A stretch of 51,010 nucleotides of DNA from NCBI GenBank assembly GCA_905233465.1, contig CAJOEI010000022.1:1-51010 (forward strand), read 5' to 3'. This DNA comes from an uncultured Bacteroidaceae bacterium (lineage in GTDB: Bacteria > Bacteroidota > Bacteroidia > Bacteroidales > Bacteroidaceae). This document shows, one piece after another, positions 8,667 to 17,320 of the stretch. Positions within the stretch are counted from its first letter, which is position 1, and every line of letters starts with the position of its first letter. A program made the translations under genes and the position numbers. Below the pieces are notes generated by a model that did not search any database, was not told the DNA's origin, and worked only from the letters and a program-made list of their open reading frames with translations.

Positions 8667-11600
8667 TTGCACGCATCACGTCTTTTATTAGTCCTTATTT
8701 CCCTGGCGCTGTTGTCGTGCCACGACAACGGTGCGCGCACGGATGCCGACATCGACTCGCTGAATGCCGTAGCCCACAGCTGGCGCTATCGCGATGTGTC
8801 GCGCCTGCATGCCGCGGCCCTCGAAGCATTGTCTCTGGCTGAGGCTGCGGACTATGCCGGCGGTGTGGCCGAGGCCACCAATCATCTGGCCTATGAGCGC
8901 TTCCACGCTATGGACTTCGACAGCGCAATGGTGCTGGCCCAACGCGTTGTGGTGATGGACGATGCCCCGGCTGTGGAGCGCGCTGTGGCTCATGTTATGG
9001 TAATGAAAGTGGCACAGCGCACCAGCCGTAATGTGGCTTTCTTCACGCATCGCACGCGTGCCGAAGCACTGCTTGCCAAGCTGCCGACGCGCATGAGCGA
9101 GCACCGTATGCGACGCGCCGACTATGCCCGCTCGGAGATGCACATTGTTGCCTCAACATACTTCTATTATGTCGAGCAGATAGAGCGGGCGAGGGACGAG
9201 ATGACGGCCGCAGAACCATATTGCCAGATGCAGTCGGACACAGCACAGTGGCTGTACTACAATTATATGTATGGTTCGGGCGCACTCGTAGACGACGTTG
9301 ATTACAAAACTGTTGTGTGTCGCGAGTTTGATTATCTCTTTAGGTGCTTTACATTTGCCAAGAGTCGCGGCTATCTCTATTTTGAGGCCAATGCGCTCCA
9401 GTCGTTGGCACAGATGTGGGCCGACTCCACGCGCATGGATATCCTGCGCGAGGCCAAGGGCGAGGCCCTGTTGTATCTCTCTGTGCTCTTCCCGCAGCCC
9501 GCGGCTCAGCGCATGGCCGAGGATGCCGAGGTGCTGTTTGCTGCCTACGGCGACAACTTCCAGCGCGCCTGTGTGTTGCGCACGCGTGGCACTTTGGCAG
9601 CCTCGCGCGGTGACTACGCCACAGCGCTGAACCTCTATCGCAAGGCTTTGCAACTTGTGGGCACACGGCCTGTGCCGGAGTGGATAGGCGGCATCTGCGA
9701 GAAGATGTCTGTTGCGCTGGCCGGACAACAGCGTATGGCAGCCAGTGCACGCCTGCGCAATATCTATCTGGATTTGCGCTATCGCACTCGCGAGGATGCT
9801 GAGTGGGAAAGCCGTCGCGAGGAGCTGTCGGTTGCCGGACGTGTGCTGCGGCTGCGACTGCTGGCCACGTTGGGTCTGGCGGTGTTGCTCACGGCGTTGG
9901 TGCTGCTGCTGCGTCGCTGGTGGCTGCGTCGCCACACATGGCAGATAGAGCGTCTGCAGCGACATCAGCAACAGCTGCTGGAGCAGACGCAGGCCAGCGC
10001 CCGTGCTTTGGCCGAGGAGCAAGATACCCTGCGCGAACAACAGGAGATGGTGGCGCTGACCATTGCCCGCGACAAACGGCAGAATGTGGTGCAGCGTGCC
10101 AAACTGTCGCTGGCCCGAGACATAGTGCCGCTACTGGACCGCATGTTGCACGCCGCGCGTCATCTGCCGGAAGATGCTGCTGCACGGAGCGAATCGCTGG
10201 GATATATCAACGACTTGGCCGAGAGGATGGACCAGATAAGTGCGCTGCTGACAGAGTGGATTCAGCTTGAGCGCGGACGTGTGAGCCTGAATGTGACCAC
10301 ATTCGATGTGGGCGAACTGCTCGACACGCTGGCACGTGCACACTACACATACGAGCAACAGGGCATCACGCTCGAGGTGGTGCCGACGCATCTCAGCGTC
10401 AAGGCCGACCGCGCGCTGACGCTGTTTATGCTCAACACTCTGGCTGACAACGCCCGCAAATTCACGCCCTCCGGTGGCACGGTGCGTATCTGTGCCGAGG
10501 CCGCCACAGACAGCGCTGGCGATTATGTGGAACTCAGCGTTGCCGACACGGGACAGGGCTACGACGTCTCGCAGCCGCCCTCGGCCACCGGTCACGGCTT
10601 CGGTCTGCGCAACTGTCAAGGCATCATCGAACGCTATCGCAAGACGAGCTCCCTCTTTGCGGTGTGCAAGATGGGAGTTGACAGTAGAGTGGGGCAGGGC
10701 AGCCGCTTCTGGTTCCGGTTGCCGCGTGTGGCGGTGGCAATGATTGCCGCACTCCTATGCTTGCCCGTCGGCATGTGGGCCGGCAATGTGTCGGATGAGG
10801 CACAACTTAGGCAGGCTCAGGAGGCTGCGCTGCACTGGGCCGATTCGGTGTATTATGCCAACGTCGGCGGCCGTCATGCGCTGGCGCTGCAATATGTTGA
10901 TTCGGTACTGGACTGCATCAACGCACAACATCGTTTGCTGTGCCCCGACGATACGTCGCAACTGTGCCTGCAGCCTTCGACGATGCCTCCGGCAGATATC
11001 GACTGGATGCTGCGGGGTGACAGCATAGACTATGCGCTGCTCATCGCTATGCGCAACGAGGCCTCCATAGCAGCGCTGGGCACGCAGCAGTGGGAACTGT
11101 ATGGATACAACAACGAGCTGTACACTCAATTGTATAAGCTCTACAACATCGACCCGACCATCGAAGCGGACTGTGTGGCGATGGAGAGCGCACAGCGCCA
11201 GGGCCGCCTGCTGGTGTGGCTGATGCTGTTGCTGATAGCAGTGGCTGCTGTGGCAGCGTGGCTGTTGTGGCTGCGCCCGCAGTTGGCGTTGCGACGTGCT
11301 GTGGTTGAGGTGCGGCAGCGTCGCTTTGCGCGCACGCTGGCCGAGGCCGAGCAACGTCGTGCCCGCGAGCAGACTGATGTGGAGCTGGCGGGGGACGAGC
11401 ACAGGCGTCGCCTCTTCGAACACGAACGCCTATATGTGCGCAACCAGATTATGGACAACTGCCTCTCTACGCTCAAGCACGAGACGATGTACTATCCCAG
11501 CAGGTTGAGGCTGCTGGCCGGACGCATTGCCGATGCTGCCACAACGGATGAGGCTGTAAAACTGCGCGACACGATGTTGGAGACCGCCACTTACTATCGC

Positions 11601-12176
11601 GACGTATACACAACATTGCTCGAACAAGCGCAACAACAGGCTGCGCAGACTGGCTTCCGCCGAACGGCTGTGGAGATTACGCCGATGATTGATGGACTGG
11701 TGCGTCACACGCGTGCCGCAGCACGACGTCGTGGGCTGGCGGTAGAACTTACAAGCCCCCTCCCGACCATTCCCGCTGACGCGCCTACCCGTAGCCTTTC
11801 CCCCAAGGGTGAGGAGGTTCGTGCCGACGAGATGCTCGTGGTGCAGTTGTTAGAGACGCTTGTGGATGCCGAACTGGATTTGATAGCTAACGAAAACGCA
11901 AACCATAATTATCAGTTGCAGCTCTCCGTTGAACGGATGGATGATGCACGCTTTGTGAATATCTGTCTGTCAGCGCCGGACACGCCTCTCACTGCAGCAC
12001 AATGTGATGAACTCTTTGCCCCGCACAGTGGCGGCCAGGCGTTGCTGGTATGCAAACAAATTGTGCGTGAGCTCGACGAGATGAACAACCACATCGGTTG
12101 CCGCATCGTGGCCGCGCCCACGCACACAGGACATACAATTACTTTGTCACTCCCTGCGGAAGTCAGTCATAATTGA
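8667..12176 (+). CDS. Large double-module sensor histidine kinase-like lipoprotein (DUF5112/DUF5113 type)
   Basis: 1169 aa. A lipobox (LALLSC, C18) and helical sensor (20-395) are followed by a membrane segment (397-416), coiled coil and an ATPase domain with N box NTLADNARKFT (590-600), VADTGQGYD and GHGFGLRNC. A second hydrophobic segment (691-706), second sensor, third membrane span (849-870) and an H-box-like STLKHETMYYPSRL (934-947, H938) come next. The terminal part lacks clear ATP-binding boxes. So the first half has an ATPase without a phosphoacceptor motif and the second the reverse. The only start preceding the signal peptide is TTG (8667); an in-frame stop lies at 8652 and a MITE ends at 8648. 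A GC-rich repeat is inserted at residues about 1029-1050. No response regulator is adjacent. Confidence 0.75.
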   Translation: MHASRLLLVLISLALLSCHDNGARTDADIDSLNAVAHSWRYRDVSRLHAAALEALSLAEAADYAGGVAEATNHLAYERFHAMDFDSAMVLAQRVVVMDDAPAVERAVAHVMVMKVAQRTSRNVAFFTHRTRAEALLAKLPTRMSEHRMRRADYARSEMHIVASTYFYYVEQIERARDEMTAAEPYCQMQSDTAQWLYYNYMYGSGALVDDVDYKTVVCREFDYLFRCFTFAKSRGYLYFEANALQSLAQMWADSTRMDILREAKGEALLYLSVLFPQPAAQRMAEDAEVLFAAYGDNFQRACVLRTRGTLAASRGDYATALNLYRKALQLVGTRPVPEWIGGICEKMSVALAGQQRMAASARLRNIYLDLRYRTREDAEWESRREELSVAGRVLRLRLLATLGLAVLLTALVLLLRRWWLRRHTWQIERLQRHQQQLLEQTQASARALAEEQDTLREQQEMVALTIARDKRQNVVQRAKLSLARDIVPLLDRMLHAARHLPEDAAARSESLGYINDLAERMDQISALLTEWIQLERGRVSLNVTTFDVGELLDTLARAHYTYEQQGITLEVVPTHLSVKADRALTLFMLNTLADNARKFTPSGGTVRICAEAATDSAGDYVELSVADTGQGYDVSQPPSATGHGFGLRNCQGIIERYRKTSSLFAVCKMGVDSRVGQGSRFWFRLPRVAVAMIAALLCLPVGMWAGNVSDEAQLRQAQEAALHWADSVYYANVGGRHALALQYVDSVLDCINAQHRLLCPDDTSQLCLQPSTMPPADIDWMLRGDSIDYALLIAMRNEASIAALGTQQWELYGYNNELYTQLYKLYNIDPTIEADCVAMESAQRQGRLLVWLMLLLIAVAAVAAWLLWLRPQLALRRAVVEVRQRRFARTLAEAEQRRAREQTDVELAGDEHRRRLFEHERLYVRNQIMDNCLSTLKHETMYYPSRLRLLAGRIADAATTDEAVKLRDTMLETATYYRDVYTTLLEQAQQQAAQTGFRRTAVEITPMIDGLVRHTRAAARRRGLAVELTSPLPTIPADAPTRSLSPKGEEVRADEMLVVQLLETLVDAELDLIANENANHNYQLQLSVERMDDARFVNICLSAPDTPLTAAQCDELFAPHSGGQALLVCKQIVRELDEMNNHIGCRIVAAPTHTGHTITLSLPAEVSHN
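11752..11818. repeat. GC-rich palindromic repeat inside the kinase gene
   Basis: The block starts AAGCCCCCTCCCGACC and ends in CCTTTCCCCCAAGG plus GAGGAGG. It shares about 16 bases with the helicase-gene insertion at 20199 and resembles intergenic copies. It is read in frame as a Pro/Ser-rich loop (SPLPTIPADAPTRSLSPKG) between the two halves of the C-terminal domain. Confidence 0.65.
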
Positions 12177-12235
12177 CCATTGACCATTGACAATTCATAA
12201 TTCACAATTCACAATGCAGAATGCTCAATGGTCAA
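12173..12235. terminator. Inverted heptad arrays between convergent genes (possible bidirectional terminator)
   Basis: TTGACCATTGA (12173-12183) is the exact reverse complement of TCAATGGTCAA (12225-12235). The arms are 7-bp tandem repeats (TTGACCA, CAATTCA, TCAATGT) in opposite orientation. The repeat supplies the TGA stop of the upstream kinase (12174-12176) and continues to 12250, where it supplies the TGA stop of the GH95 gene (12239-12241). Terminator function is inferred from position. Confidence 0.55.
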
Positions 12236-12238
12236 TGT

Positions 12239-14755
12239 TCAATGTTCAATGTAAAGGTGATACTCGCCGCCCGGTATAGTCTGCAGGTCATATTCATACA
12301 CTTTCTTCAACGTTAGCTGTGGCTTTGAGGTGAGTGCCTCTGACAGCAGCGGCTCCTTGATTTGTGCAGGAGCGAAGAGTGCATTGGGACAATCACCCTG
12401 TGCAGGCTGCAAGCCCTTACCCTTCAATTCAACGTATGAGCGCACGCGCAGCGTGCCGCCAATGGTGGAACGCACACAAGCCGACAGGAGTTCACCGTTG
12501 TTCCACTCCTCATCCACGATAAATCCACCACGTGCACGCAAGCCTTTCACCTCACCTTTCTTCCAGTCTGTAGGCAGTGCAGGCAACAGATGTACGGCCC
12601 CATCATGACTCTGCAGCAGCATCTCGCAGATACCTGCTGATACGCCGAAGTTACCATCAATCTGGAAAGGCGGATGGGCATCAAAGAGGTTGGGGTAGGT
12701 ACGACCATTGGGATACAGACTGGCTTTTGAGTCGTCGGGCAACAGGTGCAGCATATTCTTAATTACCTGGAAAGCATGGTCGCCATCGAGCATTCGTGCC
12801 CAGAAATTCGTTTTCCATCCCAGGCTCCATCCCGTAGCCATATCCCCACGCTGATTCAGCGTATTAGCAGCAGCGGCAAAGAGCTCGGGATGCGAATACG
12901 GAGATATCTGGTTGGAGGGATACAAACCATAGAGGTGGGAGATATGACGATGCTCGTCCTTGGGGTCATCAGCATCGATAATCCACTCCTGCAACTGGCC
13001 GTAACGACCTATCTGCATAGGAGGCAGATTCTTTAATTGGAAATTGAGAATCGAGAATTGAGAACTGTCGCCCAAGACCTCGGCTGCCTGCAATGTTTGT
13101 GAGAGCACATCGAAAGCTATCTGGTTGTCCATCGTGGAACCGGCTGTCACATTGGTCCCTTTTCCTCGAGGTCCATGCTCAGGCGATACCGTAGGAACAG
13201 TCATCAGCCATCCTGCGGCCTGCTGCATCTCACCAGCAACTGGATACACCTGCATATAGTCAAGCAGGAAGTCGGCAGCACCTTTCAGCACAGGATACCA
13301 TTGTTTCAGGAATTCCTTATCGCCTGTATAAAGATAATGCTGCCAGATGTGAGTGGTCATCCAAGCGCCGCCTGTGGGGAACATACCCCACGGCGTACCG
13401 TCCACAGGACCAGCAATACGCCAAAGGTCGGTGTTGTGATGAGCCATCCAGCCCTTGCAGCCATACATCTCCTTAGCGGTCTTGGCGCCCGTCTCGCTCA
13501 GATCTTTTATCATCGCGAAGAAAGGCTCCTGCGTCTCGGCAAGGTTGCCGATTAGTGCAGGCCAATAGTTCATTTCGGCGTTGATGTTGATAGTGTATTT
13601 CGAGTCCCAAGGGGCGTTCATCTTATCGTTCCATACGCCCTGCAGGTTAGCAGCCTGTCCGCCGGGCTGACTCGATGAGATGAGCAGATAGCGTCCATAT
13701 TGCATCATCAGCGCCACCATATCCAGATCGCTGGCATCCTTCTCAAAGGCAGCCACGCGCTTATCAGTCTCCAAACCCGAATTCGCAGATTTTGGCAAAG
13801 TCAGCTTTACGCGGTTGTACTGTTCGTGGTACTTCTTCAAATGGGCCTTCAGCAGTTTATCGAAACTCTTGCCTGTCACGCTGGACAGTGCCTGGTTCGT
13901 CTTCTCCGAAGGATTGCCACTGACGTCGTGGTAGTTCACAAAATTGGTGGCTGCCGTAATAAGGAACGTGGCCGTCGTGGCATCTTTAACGGTGATAGTT
14001 CCCTTGTCATTGCTGGTTACATTACCGTCAGTCTTCACATACACATTGCTTACAGCCTTCAGTCCGGACGGGACACCTTCTTGCTCCACGCCATTAACGG
14101 TGGTGAAAAGCTGGGCGTCTTTCCAACCATCGGCATACCCGTCAATCTTGCCTATCAAAGCTTCTTGATCTGCTATCTGCAACTGGCTGGTGAATTCCAC
14201 GTCAAACTCCAGCTCTTTTTTCTTGCTGGCCTTCAGCTGTACTACAATCACGTTGTCAGCCTGCGAAGCAAACGCAGTGCGCTCGTATCGCACACCTTTA
14301 TATAAATAAGAGGTTGTGGCCGTAGCATCATCGAGATTCAGCGCACGCTCATATCCTGTGACGTCCTTATGAGCGAACGACAGTTTCAGGCTACCCAATG
14401 GCAGGAAACGCATACCGTGAGGCCCTTTGACGAAATGCCTGTCAATCAGTTGTGCCGCCTCGCCCTCCTTGCCCTGAAATATCAGGCGGCGCACCTCAGG
14501 CAGATATTCCAGCGACTCCGTGCTGTTGTTATTATGGGGCGAGCCGCTCCAGAATGTCTCTTCGTTGAGTTGAATCTCCTCAGTATCAGTACCTCCATAT
14601 ATCATAGCACCCATGTGACTGTTGCCTATTGGCAGAGCCTCCAACCAGTGACTGGCAGGGCGGGCATACCATAGACGTTGGGTGGTGCCATCATTCTTTG
14701 CAAAAAGCTGTGCAGCCGACAGCACTGTCAGTAGAACAAAGATTATCTTTTTCAT
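12239..14755 (-). CDS. GH95 alpha-L-fucosidase, secreted
   Basis: An 838-aa protein with a signal peptide (1-19) and full-length GH95 homology. It should remove terminal alpha-1,2-linked fucose from host or plant glycans; some relatives act on L-galactose. Family catalytic residues are visible: N390 and N392 in [12 protein letters not shown]526 in TVSPEHGP and D700 in [10 protein letters not shown]. The N-terminal beta domain starts [18 protein letters not shown] heptad repeat adds the tract [13 protein letters not shown] at about 564-576, inside the (alpha/alpha)6 barrel region. The stop codon and last residues (YIEH) come from another heptad array. A consensus promoter lies at 14809-14841. 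There is no SusC/SusD pair nearby. The family is certain; linkage specificity is not. Confidence 0.93.
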   Translation of the reverse strand: MKKIIFVLLTVLSAAQLFAKNDGTTQRLWYARPASHWLEALPIGNSHMGAMIYGGTDTEEIQLNEETFWSGSPHNNNSTESLEYLPEVRRLIFQGKEGEAAQLIDRHFVKGPHGMRFLPLGSLKLSFAHKDVTGYERALNLDDATATTSYLYKGVRYERTAFASQADNVIVVQLKASKKKELEFDVEFTSQLQIADQEALIGKIDGYADGWKDAQLFTTVNGVEQEGVPSGLKAVSNVYVKTDGNVTSNDKGTITVKDATTATFLITAATNFVNYHDVSGNPSEKTNQALSSVTGKSFDKLLKAHLKKYHEQYNRVKLTLPKSANSGLETDKRVAAFEKDASDLDMVALMMQYGRYLLISSSQPGGQAANLQGVWNDKMNAPWDSKYTININAEMNYWPALIGNLAETQEPFFAMIKDLSETGAKTAKEMYGCKGWMAHHNTDLWRIAGPVDGTPWGMFPTGGAWMTTHIWQHYLYTGDKEFLKQWYPVLKGAADFLLDYMQVYPVAGEMQQAAGWLMTVPTVSPEHGPRGKGTNVTAGSTMDNQIAFDVLSQTLQAAEVLGDSSQFSILNFQLKNLPPMQIGRYGQLQEWIIDADDPKDEHRHISHLYGLYPSNQISPYSHPELFAAAANTLNQRGDMATGWSLGWKTNFWARMLDGDHAFQVIKNMLHLLPDDSKASLYPNGRTYPNLFDAHPPFQIDGNFGVSAGICEMLLQSHDGAVHLLPALPTDWKKGEVKGLRARGGFIVDEEWNNGELLSACVRSTIGGTLRVRSYVELKGKGLQPAQGDCPNALFAPAQIKEPLLSEALTSKPQLTLKKVYEYDLQTIPGGEYHLYIEH
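13035..13067. repeat. In-frame heptad repeat in the GH95 gene
   Basis: About 4.7 units of a 7-bp repeat (AATTGGA, AATTGAG, AATCGAG, AATTGAG, AACTG). On the coding strand it is free of stops and encodes QFSILNFQL. The same unit occurs between genes and in the permease gene at 44525-44559. Confidence 0.8.
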
Positions 14756-14808
14756 TATATCTGTTGTTTATGTTATTCTGAATATATCGCTGTATTGTTT
14801 TGTGCTTG

Positions 14809-14841
14809 CAAAGGTATGAAAAATACAACAAAACCAGCAAA
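14809..14841 (-). promoter_or_regulatory. Promoter of the GH95 gene
   Basis: Minus strand: TTTG (14841-14838), 21-nt spacer, TACCTTTG (14816-14809). This fits the Bacteroidetes consensus and places the start of transcription about 50 nt before the GH95 ATG. Confidence 0.7.
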
Positions 14842-14879
14842 GTTTTTGTTATCTTCTTAATATTGTGCCACTTTAATCC

Positions 14880-14915
14880 TTAAACTATAAACTTTAAACT
14901 ACGGCCGTAGACCGT
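14880..14915 (+). repeat. Heptad array with 3-nt-loop hairpin
   Basis: AAACTAT and AAACTTT units lead into a hairpin at 14901-14915 (ACGGCC, loop GTA, GACCGT; one C-A mismatch). It has the same layout as the elements at 18968, 23707, 38821, 40311 and 49714. Confidence 0.65.
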
Positions 14916-14958
14916 GACTATGTACGGACGATAGACATGCATTCTATGGAAGTTTTTT

Positions 14959-15112
14959 GTTCATAGTCCGGACATTTCTTTGAGTCCATGCGCACGGACT
15001 CATGAGTCCATGTGCGTGGACTCATGAGCCCATGTGCGTGGACTCATGAGCCCATGTGCGTGGACTCAATCGTCCACGTTCGTGGACAGATAAATTTGAC
15101 CGGACGATGAAC
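14959..15112. repeat. 22-bp palindromic tandem array nested in a larger inverted repeat
   Basis: Four 22-bp units (14982-15003, 15004-15025, 15026-15047, 15048-15069) and a degenerate fifth (to about 15088) follow each other without spacers. Each unit is a palindrome of the form GAGTCCA..TGGACTC. The array sits between inverted arms GTTCATAGTCCGG (14959-14971) and CCGGACGATGAAC (15100-15112), which match at 12 of 13 positions. A related GGACGATAGAC occurs near 14927. Confidence 0.85.
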
Positions 15113-15160
15113 TAATATTCTCTTGAGGATGCACTAACAACCCCCGCATAATAATGCTTA

Positions 15161-15323
15161 AGGGAGGTTCTAATAATTCGCTGTTGTGAGATTTGATGAT
15201 ATTGTGCCAAAGAAATGTTATTTCTTATGAAGGCGTAATGCGGTGTATTATAACTGAATAGAAATGACAGAGATTGGGTGCAGATTATTGAAGGTCATAA
15301 TTGTGAATTATTAGAACCTCCCT
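15161..15323. mobile_element. MITE-like element, copy 2 (inverted relative to copy 1)
   Basis: 163 bp with perfect 19-bp terminal inverted repeats (15161-15179 and 15305-15323). Outside GGGAGG the flanks are TTAA on both sides (15158-15161 and 15323-15326), which may be a target duplication or part of the palindrome. It is the reverse complement of 8485-8648 with few differences. Confidence 0.82.
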
Positions 15324-15380
15324 TAATGAATAGTGTTCAGCACTTTTTCGTCCATTTCCGCGTTTTTCGCCGAAAAAACT

Positions 15381-15411
15381 TTTGCATGAATCGGATTAAT
15401 CGCTATTTTTG
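15381..15411 (+). promoter_or_regulatory. Promoter of the AT-rich lipoprotein gene
   Basis: TTTG (15381-15384), 19-nt spacer, TATTTTTG (15404-15411). Both boxes match the Bacteroidetes consensus. The leader to the preferred ATG at 15519 would be about 100 nt. Confidence 0.7.
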
Positions 15412-15518
15412 CACAATGATACGCCTGCACGATAGGCTTTTATGGCGAATTATATCGATATTACAAATCACGTTCTATGAGTATAGAGAATCAAAACAAA
15501 CTTTTTAGTTGTAAACTT

Positions 15519-17195
15519 ATGGACAGTATTAAATATATTTGTATTCTATTTCTGTCTTTGGCCATGCCTATCCTGTCATCTTGTAGTAATGATGATGAAG
15601 ATGAACTGAGCATAGGAGGCATAAACCTTGTTGGAACTTGGGCCTTGATTCATTCCAATGGTGACAAAATAGAGTCATTTTATCAGTATATTGTTAAGTC
15701 TGATGGCACTATTATCAGTACAAGCATTATCGGTGAGTGTTTGGATGGCTATTTATGGGTAGGCTTTCCTCAATACTATATTGATGATAATGTAAATCGG
15801 GCAGAAGAAAACCCATATCAATGTACTTTCAGAGGGAACAGCGTCTACTATGAAGATTGGGAGGTCGCTAAAATCACTGTAATAGACAGTGAGACGGTTA
15901 AGATGGTCAGCACAACTGTTGGCAGTGGTACCCTGAAGAAGATAAGTCGGATTGTTGCAAAGCCGAACCTTACATTTCATGCTGGATATCCATATAATGC
16001 ACTGGTCAGTCTTGAAGGGAAATGGATTGGTGTTGAGACGGATGAGAACACTGACGGCTCGTATGATGTTCGTTATCGGTTTGAGATAGATGATTATGGA
16101 ACGCTTTCTGTTAGACAATTCGAAGGCGTTTATAAATATGATGGATATAGGTCAATGATTATTTCCACTTTATCACAAGAAGAACTCACTAACAAGCTAA
16201 AAGAGGATGCTACAGTCTTTAAGTATTGCCAATGGGAAGACAACAACATCTATTTTGACAATGAGCTCTTAGCAACCATCAATGTGGTAACCAACGGTGA
16301 GGCAAAAATGGAGAGCAGGCGATGGGGCAGTCTAAAACTTATAAGAGAAACAGATAACCTTCAATTCGTTTCAACTCAAAATTTCAATTATACTTTCACA
16401 CCATCTACAGGGGGAAGTCCAGTAAGTCTTGTTGGTAATTGGGTTGTATGGGAGAACAATAGCAATATGACTATGCCAACATATAAGAGAGTTTTCTCTT
16501 TAAGCTCTGATGGAACATTACGCATGTATTCTATAGAGGCAACTTATGACAATCATACCATCAAAACGTCTTGCACGGAAGATGATTACCAGTATTATCA
16601 ACAAGCTGAGTATTCCTCTTGTCAAAGGATAGGTAATGACCTTTATCATAATGATTATATACTTTTATCTGCCACTTGTCTTGATAAAGACAGATTCACC
16701 ATATCTTGGCAACAACCACCTTACTATGAAGAAATCATGATGATAGAAAGGGTTGATAATATAGTGTATGCGTATGATTTTAATTATTCAGTTAATTACG
16801 GCTATACACCTGATGCCCCATTCTCTGTTTGGGATGCAATAGCGAAGTGTAAGGAAATTGGTAGCACAGCATCAGAAAACAATTTCTACGTCAAAGGTGT
16901 AATCAGTTCTATAAATGAAGTATCATTGTCGTATGGCAATGCCACATTCAACATTTCTGACAACGGCGACAATGCATCTGGTAACGTATTAACAGCATAT
17001 CATACTCGTGCCATCGGGGGAAGTCGATTTGTGGCTGAGAACCAAATTAAGGTAGGCGACTCGGTTATATTGTGTGGTAAACTTGTCCATTACAGGAACA
17101 ATGCACCAGAACTTCTGCAGGGATATATTTACTCTATGAACAGTGGAAGTAGCTCTATAGATTTCGGTTCACATGGTGATGGCACCACAAGGTAA
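15519..17195 (+). CDS. AT-rich lipoprotein with repeated lipocalin-like domains and C-terminal OB-like domain
   Basis: With the start at 15519 the protein has 558 aa and a lipoprotein signal (LSLAMPILSSC followed by SNDDEDE, a surface-export-type acidic stretch). An upstream ATG at 15477 would precede the signal with a polar extension. Three repeats begin LVGTWALI, LEGKWIGV and LVGNWVVW, each reading like a lipocalin-type barrel. The C-terminal 110 residues (FYVKGVISSI, NATFNISDNG, IKVGDSVILCGKL) resemble the OB-fold module common in Bacteroides lipoproteins. Base composition is clearly more AT-rich than its neighbours and codon use differs, which suggests acquisition. Function unknown. Confidence 0.75.
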   Translation: MDSIKYICILFLSLAMPILSSCSNDDEDELSIGGINLVGTWALIHSNGDKIESFYQYIVKSDGTIISTSIIGECLDGYLWVGFPQYYIDDNVNRAEENPYQCTFRGNSVYYEDWEVAKITVIDSETVKMVSTTVGSGTLKKISRIVAKPNLTFHAGYPYNALVSLEGKWIGVETDENTDGSYDVRYRFEIDDYGTLSVRQFEGVYKYDGYRSMIISTLSQEELTNKLKEDATVFKYCQWEDNNIYFDNELLATINVVTNGEAKMESRRWGSLKLIRETDNLQFVSTQNFNYTFTPSTGGSPVSLVGNWVVWENNSNMTMPTYKRVFSLSSDGTLRMYSIEATYDNHTIKTSCTEDDYQYYQQAEYSSCQRIGNDLYHNDYILLSATCLDKDRFTISWQQPPYYEEIMMIERVDNIVYAYDFNYSVNYGYTPDAPFSVWDAIAKCKEIGSTASENNFYVKGVISSINEVSLSYGNATFNISDNGDNASGNVLTAYHTRAIGGSRFVAENQIKVGDSVILCGKLVHYRNNAPELLQGYIYSMNSGSSSIDFGSHGDGTTR

Positions 17196-17216
17196 ACCCA
17201 CACATCGAACAAAAAC

Positions 17217-17260
17217 AGACCGCTACCTGATTCTAAATAATACACATCAGATAGCGGTCT
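17217..17260. terminator. Bidirectional terminator hairpin
   Basis: AGACCGCTACCTGA (17217-17230) pairs with TCAGATAGCGGTCT (17247-17260) with one mismatch and a 16-nt loop. It is followed by AAATAG on one side and preceded by AAAAAC on the other. It lies between the convergent lipoprotein and guaA genes. Confidence 0.65.
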
Positions 17261-17320
17261 AAATAGCTGATTATATTGTAGATAAGATGTAGCCTTATCA
17301 GATGTTTTCGGGGGGTCTAC

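Larger units (their letters stand above)
14756..15518. other. Intergenic region between GH95 and the AT-rich lipoprotein gene
   Basis: 763 bp without a gene. In order: the GH95 promoter, a heptad-plus-hairpin element, a nested palindromic tandem array, the second MITE-like copy, and the lipoprotein promoter. Both flanking genes are transcribed away from this region. Confidence 0.8.

Noticed and set aside
13700..14305. 201-aa plus-strand open frame
   Set aside because: It is antisense to the GH95 gene with no recognisable domain.
14982..15088. Tandem 22-bp array as a CRISPR
   Set aside because: Units follow each other with no unique spacers, each unit is itself palindromic, and no cas gene is nearby.
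15278..15508. 76-aa plus-strand open frame
   Set aside because: It begins inside the MITE-like element and runs through the lipoprotein promoter.
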